Shown here piece by piece: positions 1 to 5,809 of a stretch of 6,406 bases of DNA (the first letter of the stretch is position 1; each line of letters opens with the position of its first letter). The notes below the pieces were generated by a model. It had not been told where the DNA came from and searched no databases. It saw only the letters and a list, made by a program, of their open reading frames with translations. A program made the position numbers and the translations under genes. This DNA comes from Hyphomicrobiales bacterium (lineage in GTDB: Bacteria > Pseudomonadota > Alphaproteobacteria > Rhizobiales > Devosiaceae). The DNA lies in the NCBI GenBank assembly GCA_028290345.1, contig JAQGKB010000232.1, forward strand, positions 1-6,406, written 5' to 3'.

Positions 1-366
1 ACCGAGACCCGCTCGCTGGCGGAGCGTGATTTCATCACCGCCGAGCGTTCGCTCGGGGCTGGCTCCGTGCGCATCCTCGGGCGCCATATCCTGCCGCATC
101 TGGTGCCGACGCTGCTGGTCTATTCGACCCTGGGAATCTCGACGACGGTGCTTCTCGAGGCAACGCTCAGCTATCTCGGCGTCGGGGTGCAGCCGCCGAC
201 GCCCTCCTGGGGCAACATCATCTTCGAGAACCAGACCTATTTCAGCTCGGCGCCGTGGCTGGTGTTCATTCCGGGTGCCGCCATCATCGTGCTGGCACTG
301 GCCTTCAACCTCGTCGGCGATGCCCTGCGCGATATCCTCGACCCGACCCAGCAGGGGCACCACTGA
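1..366 (+). CDS. DppC/OppC-type ABC transporter permease, C-terminal part (5' end outside window)
   Basis: This is the last 121 residues of an inner-membrane subunit of a peptide/nickel-type ABC importer. It would pair with the next gene product to form the transport channel. The frame is open from base 1 to the TGA at 364-366. The fragment starts within the cytoplasmic EAA loop that docks on the ATPase (LAERDFITAERSLGAGSVRI, then LGRHILPHLVP). It continues through a hydrophobic segment (TLLVYSTLGISTTVLLEATLSYLGVG), the family-typical QPPTPSWG stretch, and a last membrane helix (WLVFIPGAAIIVLALAFNLVGDALRDILDP). The FNLxGDxLRDxLDP ending is characteristic of DppC rather than DppB. A GTG at 67 could be mistaken for the start, but it lies inside the conserved EAA loop, so the true start is upstream of the window. 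The stop overlaps the next start by one base (TGATG). Family assignment is firm; substrate is unknown. Confidence 0.95.
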   Translation, partial: TETRSLAERDFITAERSLGAGSVRILGRHILPHLVPTLLVYSTLGISTTVLLEATLSYLGVGVQPPTPSWGNIIFENQTYFSSAPWLVFIPGAAIIVLALAFNLVGDALRDILDPTQQGHH

Positions 367-1286
367 TGCCTCTATATATTGTGCGCCGCTTGCTGGAAGC
401 CTTGCTGATCCTCTTCGGCATTTCGGTGGTCACCTTCATCCTGCTCTATCTGCTGCCGGCCGATCCGGTGCGCCAGATCGCCGGGCGCAGCGCCACTGCC
501 GCAACCGTCGAAAGCATCCGCCACCAGCTCGGCCTAGACCTGCCGCTGCCGCAGCAATATGGCCGCTATCTCTGGGGCCTGCTCCATGGCGACCTCGGTC
601 GCTCGTACCTGCAGAAGACCGAGGTCGGCGCGCTGATCTGGTCGCGCCTGCCGGCGACGCTGTTGCTGATGCTGGGCGCAATCGTCTGCGAACTGGTGCT
701 GGGCCTCACCATGGGCCTCGTTGCGGCGCTGAAGCGCGGCTCGGGGCTGGATCAAGGGCTGATGCTGATCTCGTTCATCGGCGTCTCGGCGCCGCAATTC
801 GTCGTTGGCATCCTGCTGCTCTACGTCTTTGCCGTGCAGCTCGGCTGGTTCCCGATCGGCGGCTACGGGCATTTTTCCAATTTGGTGCTGCCCTCGATCA
901 CGCTCGGTTTCCTCGGCGCCGGCTGGTATTCGCGCATGATGCGCTCGTCGATGATCGACGTGCTGCGGCAGGATTATGTGCGCACTGCCCGCAGCAAGGG
1001 ACTGACCCGGGCCAAGGTGCTGTTCGGCCATGCGGTGCCCAACGCTATCCTGCCGATCGTCGCCATGATCGGCATCGATATCGGGGTGTTCATGTCGGGC
1101 ATCGTGGTGGTCGAAAGCGTCTTCGGCTGGCCAGGCATCGGCCAACTTGCCTGGCAGGCGATCCAGCGCGTCGACATCCCGATCATCATGGGCGTGACGC
1201 TGGTTTCGGCACTGGCCATCGTCATCGGAAATCTTCTGGCGGATCTGATCGCGCCGCTCATCGATCCGCGGATCAAGCTTCAATGA
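366..1286 (+). CDS. DppB/OppB-type ABC transporter permease
   Basis: This is the second membrane subunit of the importer, 306 residues, the usual length for the family. The N-terminus is typical of DppB: a short cytoplasmic start (MPLYIVRRLLEAL), a first helix at about residues 9-28, then the LPADPV motif and a periplasmic region with the family pattern LGLDLPLPQQYGRYLWGLLHGDLGRS in two adjoining parts (about 56-80). Five further hydrophobic segments follow, at about 97-122, 133-160, 171-190, 227-250 and 272-295. The EAA loop that contacts the ATPase is at 203-230 (DYVRTARSKGL, then AVPNAILP). The C-terminus ends LIDPRIKLQ, also typical. The ATG at 366 shares its A with the upstream TGA, which implies translational coupling. 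Upstream in-frame codons from 255 would add residues that overlap the preceding gene and resemble nothing in the family, so I reject them. Substrate specificity cannot be inferred. Confidence 0.96.
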   Translation: MPLYIVRRLLEALLILFGISVVTFILLYLLPADPVRQIAGRSATAATVESIRHQLGLDLPLPQQYGRYLWGLLHGDLGRSYLQKTEVGALIWSRLPATLLLMLGAIVCELVLGLTMGLVAALKRGSGLDQGLMLISFIGVSAPQFVVGILLLYVFAVQLGWFPIGGYGHFSNLVLPSITLGFLGAGWYSRMMRSSMIDVLRQDYVRTARSKGLTRAKVLFGHAVPNAILPIVAMIGIDIGVFMSGIVVVESVFGWPGIGQLAWQAIQRVDIPIIMGVTLVSALAIVIGNLLADLIAPLIDPRIKLQ

Positions 1287-1305
1287 AAACCGTCACCGGA
1301 CAAGC

Positions 1306-1310
1306 AGGAG
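1306..1310 (+). promoter_or_regulatory. Shine-Dalgarno site of the solute-binding protein gene
   Basis: AGGAG lies 8 bases before the ATG at 1319, in the 32-base gap after the permease stop. It is the clearest ribosome binding site in the window and decides the start of the binding protein. The alternative ATG at 1283, which overlaps the permease stop, has no such site at a suitable distance. A strong site fits the need for more binding protein than permease. Confidence 0.8.
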
Positions 1311-1318
1311 AAACACGA

Positions 1319-1393
1319 ATGCGCAGGCAGTTGATGACTGGGGTGGCAGCCGCCGCTCTGTTCGCCTTGGCAGCAGGCACGGCCCTTTCGGCC
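1319..1393 (+). other. Signal peptide coding region of the solute-binding protein
   Basis: These bases encode residues 1-25. The n-region carries two arginines (MRRQ), the h-region is GVAAAALFALAAG, and the c-region TALSA is followed by EPKQGG. Cleavage after A25 is the best guess; one residue earlier (A-L-S) is possible. No twin-arginine motif of the Tat type is seen (RR is not followed by the xFLK pattern), so Sec export is inferred. Confidence 0.8.
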
Positions 1394-2944
1394 GAGCCCA
1401 AGCAGGGCGGCACGATGACGGCGACGTTCAAGGACGACGTCTCGACGCTCGATCCGGCGATCGGCTACGATTGGCAGAACTGGTCGATGATCAAGTCGCT
1501 GTTCAGCCGGCTGATGGACTACAAGCCCGGCACCACCGAACTGACCCCCGACCTGGCCGAGAGCTATGCCATCGCCCCGGACGGGCTGACCTATACCTTC
1601 AAGCTGCGCCATGGGGTGAAATTCCACAACGGCCGCGAGATGACGGCCGACGACGTCGCCTATTCCTATAACCGCACGGTCGATCCCAAGACGCAAAGCC
1701 CCGGCCAGGGTTTCTTCAAATCGATCGCCGGCTATGACGATGTAGTCGCGGGGAAAGCCACGGCGATGTCGGGCATCAAGGTCGTCGACCCCTACACCAT
1801 CGCCATCACACTGGCGAAGCCCGACGCGACGTTCCTGCAGGTGGTGGCGCTCAACTTTGCCGGCGTCGTCGCCAAGGAATCCGTCGCCCAGTACGGCGCA
1901 GACTACGGCCATCATCCCGATGGCACCGGCGCCTTCTATCTCGACCATTGGACGCTGGGGCAGGAGCTCGTGCTCAAGCGCAACCCGGATTACTATCTGA
2001 AAGGCCAGCCCTATCTCGACCAACTATCCTTCAAGATCGGCGCCGAGCCGCTGACCGCGCTGCTGCAGTTGCAGAAGGGCGAGATCGATTATGCTGGCGA
2101 CGGTATTCCGCCGGCCAAATTCCTCGAGGTGATGAACGATCCCGCGCAGAAAAAGCTCGTGGTGCAGGCGCCGCAGCTCGAGACCAGCTATCTCACCATC
2201 AAGACGACGATGAAGCCGTTCGACAATCTCAAGGTGCGCCAGGCGATCAACATGGCGATCAACAAGGAACGCATCGTCAAGATCATCAATGGCCGCGCCG
2301 ATGTCACCAACCAGCCGCTGCCTCCGGGCATGGCGGGTTACGACAAGGACTACAAGGGCTATTCCTACGATCCGGAAAAGGCCAAGGCACTGCTGAAGGA
2401 AGCCAATTACGACAGTAGCCAGTCGTTCGATCTCTACGCCTACAACACCGATCCCAACCCGCGCATCGCCCAGGCGATCCAGCAGGACCTCGCGGCCGTG
2501 GGCATGACCGTGGCGATCAAATCGCTCGACCAGGCCAACGTCATCGCGGCCGGCGGCGAACCGGACCAGGCGCCGCTGATCTGGTCGGGCGGCATGGGGT
2601 GGATTGCCGACTTCCCCGATCCCAGCGATTTCTATGCCCCGATCCTGGGCTGCGCCGGCGCGGTCAAGGGCGGCTGGAACTGGGCGCTCTATTGCAACAA
2701 GGATATCGAGGCCATGGCCGCCAAGGCCGACGCGATGGTCGCACCCGACCAGGCGCAGGCACGCGCCGACCTCTGGAAGCAGATCTTCGGCAAGATCCAG
2801 GACGACGCGCCCTGGGTGCCGGTGTTCAACGAAGAACGCTACACCATGCACTCGGCCCGCATCGGCGGCGATCCGTCGCTGTTCGTCGATCCGGTGCACG
2901 TCCCGGTGAACTACAATTACATCCATGCCACCGATGCACAGTAG
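1319..2944 (+). CDS. Periplasmic solute-binding protein, family 5 (peptide/nickel/opine type)
   Basis: This is the receptor of the importer: it binds solute in the periplasm and delivers it to the permease pair. The precursor has 541 residues, normal for SBP_bac_5 proteins (PF00496). A Sec signal peptide occupies about residues 1-25, with a positive MRRQ start, an alanine/leucine-rich core and cleavage near ALSA/EPKQGG. There is no lipobox cysteine, so a soluble periplasmic protein is expected. Mature features include GGTMTATFKDDVSTLDPA near the N-terminus and the family 5 signature at about 79-119 (LAESYAIAPDGLTYTFKLRHG, then VKFHNGREMTADDVAYSYNR). Later come GTGAFYLDHWTLGQELVLKRNPDYY and the VRQAINMAINKERIV helix. 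Two cysteines at 445 and 459 flank a GGWNWALY segment and could form a disulfide. The start at 1319 is chosen for its AGGAG site and signal peptide; ATG 1283 would add 12 residues. The 3' end overlaps the amidase gene. The ligand may be a peptide, opine or amide. Confidence 0.95.
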   Translation: MRRQLMTGVAAAALFALAAGTALSAEPKQGGTMTATFKDDVSTLDPAIGYDWQNWSMIKSLFSRLMDYKPGTTELTPDLAESYAIAPDGLTYTFKLRHGVKFHNGREMTADDVAYSYNRTVDPKTQSPGQGFFKSIAGYDDVVAGKATAMSGIKVVDPYTIAITLAKPDATFLQVVALNFAGVVAKESVAQYGADYGHHPDGTGAFYLDHWTLGQELVLKRNPDYYLKGQPYLDQLSFKIGAEPLTALLQLQKGEIDYAGDGIPPAKFLEVMNDPAQKKLVVQAPQLETSYLTIKTTMKPFDNLKVRQAINMAINKERIVKIINGRADVTNQPLPPGMAGYDKDYKGYSYDPEKAKALLKEANYDSSQSFDLYAYNTDPNPRIAQAIQQDLAAVGMTVAIKSLDQANVIAAGGEPDQAPLIWSGGMGWIADFPDPSDFYAPILGCAGAVKGGWNWALYCNKDIEAMAAKADAMVAPDQAQARADLWKQIFGKIQDDAPWVPVFNEERYTMHSARIGGDPSLFVDPVHVPVNYNYIHATDAQ

Positions 2945-3875
2945 CCATCACACCATCCACGGGGCGCATCATCACATCGGGTGGGACAATTCGTTCTCAC
3001 CCGTAGAGACCATCGCGCCGGGCACCACGCTGCGCTTCGAGTGCAAGGACAGCGGCGATGGGCATTTCACGCCGGCGAGCACGGTGGCGCAGGTCACCTC
3101 GCTCGACTTCTCCAAGGTCAATCCGGTCACCGGCCCCGTCTTCATCGACGGGGCCCAGCCGGGGGATATCCTGAAAGTCACCATCGACAGTTTTGAGCCA
3201 TCCGGCTTCGGCTGGACGGCAATCATTCCCGGCTTCGGGCTGCTCGCCGATGACTTCAAGACGCCCAACCTGACCTTGTGGAAATACGATACCGGGACGC
3301 TCGCTCCAGCGGCTTTCTCCAGCAACGGCAAGGTGCCGCTAAAACCGTTTGCCGGCACGATCGGGCTTGCCCCGGCGGCACCGGGGCTGCACTCGGTGGT
3401 GCCGCCACGGCGGGTCGGGGGCAATCTCGACATTCGCGACCTGAGCACGGGTTCGGTGCTGTATTTGCCGGTGGAAGTCGCGGGCGGCTTGTTCTCGGTT
3501 GGCGATACCCATGCGGCGCAGGGCGATGGCGAAGTGTGCGGCACGGCCATCGAAAGCGCCATGAATGTGACGCTGAAATTCGACCTGATCAAATCGACCC
3601 CACTCGCTATGCCGCGCTTCACCACGCCCGGCCCGGTGACGCGCCATCTCGATGCCAAGGGCTATGAGGTGACGACCGGCATCGGTCCCGATCTGATGAC
3701 CGGGGCCAAGGCGGCGGTGGCGAACATGATCGACCTGCTCGGGCACCTGCATGGCCTCTCGGCGGAGGACGCCTACATGCTGTGCTCGGTGTGCGGCGAT
3801 CTCAGGATTTCGGAGATCGTCGATATGCCGAACTGGGTGGTGAGCTTTTACTTCCCAAGGGTGGTGTTCGAGTGA
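2925..3875 (+). CDS. Acetamidase/formamidase family amidohydrolase
   Basis: The 316-residue product belongs to the FmdA/AmdA family (PF03069), whose members hydrolyse formamide, acetamide or related amides to the acid plus ammonia. A gamma-lactamase is also known in the family, so exact substrate is open. It has no signal peptide and should be cytoplasmic. Family landmarks, in order, are a His-rich N-terminus leading into HHHIGWDNSFSPV (15-27), GPVFIDGAQPGDILKV (70-85), WTAIIPGFGLLADDF starting at W97, PLKPFAGTIGLAPA, the PPRRVGGNLDIRDL stretch, and the highly conserved GDTHAAQGDGEVCGTAIE (193-210), which holds the probable metal-binding His and Asp. The protein ends with CSVCGDLRISEIVDMPNWVV (from C287). 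Length and motif set look complete. The start is either ATG 2925 or ATG 2934; neither has a good ribosome site. Both lie inside the end of the binding-protein gene, so translation is probably coupled to it. The position between binding protein and ATPase genes implies a role in catabolism of the imported solute. Confidence 0.93.
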   Translation: MPPMHSSHHTIHGAHHHIGWDNSFSPVETIAPGTTLRFECKDSGDGHFTPASTVAQVTSLDFSKVNPVTGPVFIDGAQPGDILKVTIDSFEPSGFGWTAIIPGFGLLADDFKTPNLTLWKYDTGTLAPAAFSSNGKVPLKPFAGTIGLAPAAPGLHSVVPPRRVGGNLDIRDLSTGSVLYLPVEVAGGLFSVGDTHAAQGDGEVCGTAIESAMNVTLKFDLIKSTPLAMPRFTTPGPVTRHLDAKGYEVTTGIGPDLMTGAKAAVANMIDLLGHLHGLSAEDAYMLCSVCGDLRISEIVDMPNWVVSFYFPRVVFE

Positions 3876-3899
3876 CGGCTGGGTCGGTGTTTTGGGCTG

Positions 3900-3935
3900 C
3901 CCCCTCCCCAACCCTCCCCGCGAGGGGGAGGGTGC
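3900..3935 (+). repeat. Palindromic repeat unit A
   Basis: The hairpin arms are CCCTCCCC (3912-3919) and GGGGAGGG (3925-3932), an 8-base-pair perfect stem around the loop GCGAG. They are preceded by a C-rich outer arm. The unit is the reverse complement of unit B with a few differences. Confidence 0.85.
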
Positions 3936-3977
3936 AGGCTGCGGCTGGGAGCAGGGCCGTGCCAAACGCACCGGCCA

Positions 3978-4013
3978 GCACCTCCCCCCTTGTGGGGGAG
4001 GCTGGGAGGGGGG
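3978..4013 (-). repeat. Palindromic repeat unit B (inverted relative to A)
   Basis: The hairpin arms are CCTCCCCC (3981-3988) and GGGGGAGG (3994-4001), an 8-base-pair perfect stem around the loop CTTGT. They are followed by CTGGGAGGGGGG. The unit ends 22 bases before the ATPase start codon and 7 bases before its likely ribosome site. Confidence 0.85.
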
Positions 4014-4020
4014 ATCTCGC

Positions 4021-4026
4021 AGCAGG
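4021..4026 (+). promoter_or_regulatory. Probable ribosome binding site of the ATPase gene
   Basis: AGCAGG lies 9 bases before the GTG at 4036 and differs from AGGAGG by one base. It is the only purine-rich candidate between the repeat and the start codon. It is weaker than the site before the binding protein. Confidence 0.5.
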
Positions 4027-4035
4027 CCACCACGC

Positions 4036-5799
4036 GTGACTAGCCCCCTCCTTTCCGTCCAAAACCTCACCGTCTCCGTTGCGACGCCGGCCGGCGCCAG
4101 CGTCGTCGTCGATCGCCTGTCGTTCGATCTGAACCGGGGCGAAACCTTGTGCATCGCCGGCGAGAGCGGCTCGGGCAAGTCGATGACCGCGTTGTCGCTG
4201 ATGCGCCTGCTGCCCGAGCCGATGGCGCGCGTGAGCGCCGGCAAGGCGCTGTTCAAGGACAAGGACCTGCTCGCACTGTCGGAAGTCGAGATGCGCGCGG
4301 TGCGCGGCCGCGAGATCGGCATGATCTTTCAGGAGCCGATGACCTCGCTCAATCCCGTGCTGACCATCGGCCGGCAGCTCGCCGAGGCGGTCGCCGCGCA
4401 CCGGCCGATGGCGTCGAGCGCCGCGCGGGCCGAAGCGAAGCGCCTGCTCGATATCGTGCAAATTCCGGAAGCGGCGCGGCGACTGACGCAGTATCCGTTC
4501 GAACTCTCCGGCGGCATGCGGCAGCGGGTGATGATCGCCATCGCCCTGTCGCAAAAGCCCGATGTGCTGATCGCCGACGAGCCGACCACTGCCCTCGATG
4601 TCACCGTGCAGGCGCAGATCCTGTCGCTGATCCGGCACTTGCAGGCCGAGACCAATTCGGCGCTGATCCTGATCACGCACGACATGGGCGTCGTCGCCGA
4701 AATGGCCGACCGGGTGCTGGTCATGCGCGCCGGCCGCGAAGTCGAGCAGGCTCCGGCGCGCACGCTGTTCGCAACGCCGCAGGCGCAATATACACGCGAC
4801 CTGCTGGCTGCCGTGCCGCTGCTTGGCGCCATGCAGGGGCTTGCGATGCCGAAGGGCGCGGCCGGCGAAACGCCCGCCGGCAATGCCAATGTCATCGAGG
4901 TCGATGACCTCACGGTCCGCTTCGACCTGAAGGGCGGGCTGCTGCGCCGCACGGTGCGGCGCGTGCATGCGGTGGAAGGCGTAAGCCTGTCGCTGAAGCG
5001 GGGCGAAACCCTGTCGCTGGTGGGCGAGAGCGGCTGCGGCAAATCCACCACCGGCAAGGCGATCATGAACCTCGTGCCCTGGACCGGCTCGATCCGCGTC
5101 GCCGGGCGCCACACCCATGGGCTCCGGCGGCAAACCATGAAGCCGATCCTGCGCGATGTGCAGATGGTGTTCCAGGACCCATACGCCTCGCTCGATCCGC
5201 GTATGCGCGTCTGCGACCTCGTCGCCGAGCCGCTGCTGATCCATGGCCTTGCCAAGGGGCAGGAACTCGACGATCGCGTGGCGCATCTCTTCGACCGGGT
5301 GGGGCTGTCGCGCGATTTGCTGCGGCGCTACCCGCACGAATTTTCGGGCGGCCAGCGCCGGCGCATCTGCATCGCCCGCGCCCTGTCGCTCTCGCCCAAG
5401 GCGATCATCGCCGATGAGAGCGTCTCGGCGCTGGACGTTTCGATCCAGGCGCAGGTGCTCGATCTGCTGCAGGATATCCAGAACGACGCCGGCATCGCCT
5501 ACCTGTTCATTTCCCACGATATGGCGGTGGTCGAGCGCATCAGCCACCGCATCGCAGTGATGTATATGGGGCGCATCGTCGAAACCGGCACCCGCGGGCA
5601 AGTGCTGGAGAACCCGCAGCACGACTATACCAAGCGGCTGCTCGCTTCGGTGCCGCTGCCCGATCCGGCTCGCGCGCGACGCGCCTATATCCCTTACGCC
5701 GGGGAATTGCCGAGCGTCGTCCGCGACATCGATTTTGTGCCGATGCCGGTTAGCTACACCGACATCGGGGAAGGGCATCTGGTCGCGCAGGCGTCCTGA
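4036..5799 (+). CDS. Fused DppD-DppF-type ABC transporter ATP-binding protein (two nucleotide-binding domains)
   Basis: This protein of 587 residues powers the importer by ATP hydrolysis on the cytoplasmic face. Both domains are on one chain. Domain 1 (about 5-270, DppD-like) has Walker A GESGSGKS at 42-49, Q-loop Q99, signature LSGGMRQR from 157, Walker B VLIADEP ending with catalytic E182, and switch H215. Domain 2 (about 290-587, DppF-like) has Walker A GESGCGKST at 330-338, Q-loop Q380, signature FSGGQRRR at 436-443, Walker B IIADES with D460 and E461, and switch H494. It ends with the NPQHDYTKRLLASVPLPDP region typical of peptide-transporter ATPases. Both sites look catalytically complete. 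The usual proline after the Walker B glutamate is serine in domain 2. The GTG at 4036 starts the protein MTSPLLSVQNLTV, as expected for the family. The frame stays open upstream to TTG 3892, but that extension is translated repeat sequence. The gene is 160 bases after the amidase and probably cotranscribed. Confidence 0.95.
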   Translation: MTSPLLSVQNLTVSVATPAGASVVVDRLSFDLNRGETLCIAGESGSGKSMTALSLMRLLPEPMARVSAGKALFKDKDLLALSEVEMRAVRGREIGMIFQEPMTSLNPVLTIGRQLAEAVAAHRPMASSAARAEAKRLLDIVQIPEAARRLTQYPFELSGGMRQRVMIAIALSQKPDVLIADEPTTALDVTVQAQILSLIRHLQAETNSALILITHDMGVVAEMADRVLVMRAGREVEQAPARTLFATPQAQYTRDLLAAVPLLGAMQGLAMPKGAAGETPAGNANVIEVDDLTVRFDLKGGLLRRTVRRVHAVEGVSLSLKRGETLSLVGESGCGKSTTGKAIMNLVPWTGSIRVAGRHTHGLRRQTMKPILRDVQMVFQDPYASLDPRMRVCDLVAEPLLIHGLAKGQELDDRVAHLFDRVGLSRDLLRRYPHEFSGGQRRRICIARALSLSPKAIIADESVSALDVSIQAQVLDLLQDIQNDAGIAYLFISHDMAVVERISHRIAVMYMGRIVETGTRGQVLENPQHDYTKRLLASVPLPDPARARRAYIPYAGELPSVVRDIDFVPMPVSYTDIGEGHLVAQAS

Positions 5800-5809
5800 C
5801 GCTGGACAG

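Larger units (their letters stand above)
3900..4013. repeat. Inverted pair of palindromic intergenic repeat units
   Basis: This element fills most of the 160-base gap between the amidase and ATPase genes. Two units of about 36 bases face each other, with about 42 bases between them, and each is itself a hairpin. The outer arms also match: CCCCCTCCC at 3900-3908 is complementary to GGGAGGGGG at 4004-4012, and GGTGC at 3931-3935 to GCACC at 3978-3982. The whole could thus fold as one long imperfect stem or as separate hairpins. Between the units, GGCCGTGC (3955-3962) can pair with GCAC-C-GGCC (3968-3976) with one bulged base. The pattern resembles the dispersed mosaic palindromes found in rhizobial and related alphaproteobacterial genomes, which are non-coding and probably spread by transposases acting in trans. 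Naming an exact repeat family needs a genome-wide search. Confidence 0.85.

Noticed and set aside
534..1283. Antisense open frame opposite the DppB-type permease
   Set aside because: The product is rich in Asp, His, Arg and Gln with no recognisable domain, and mirrors codon bias of the permease gene.
26..1318. Long open frame (+) running through the permease genes and continuous with the binding protein
   Set aside because: It is out of frame with two clearly conserved permease genes. Its translation is Arg/Ala/Pro-rich without family features, and the binding protein begins with a signal peptide at 1319.
1280..2926. Two long antisense open frames opposite the binding-protein gene
   Set aside because: Same reason: codon-bias shadows of a clearly conserved gene, with no ribosome site or domain support.
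3900..4013. Repeat pair considered as an intrinsic terminator after the amidase
   Set aside because: The stems are strong but no T-run follows on either strand, and the ATPase needed by the transporter lies just downstream. Attenuation is possible but not shown.
3900..4013. Repeat pair considered as a CRISPR fragment
   Set aside because: The two units are inverted, not direct, and there is no series of spacers.
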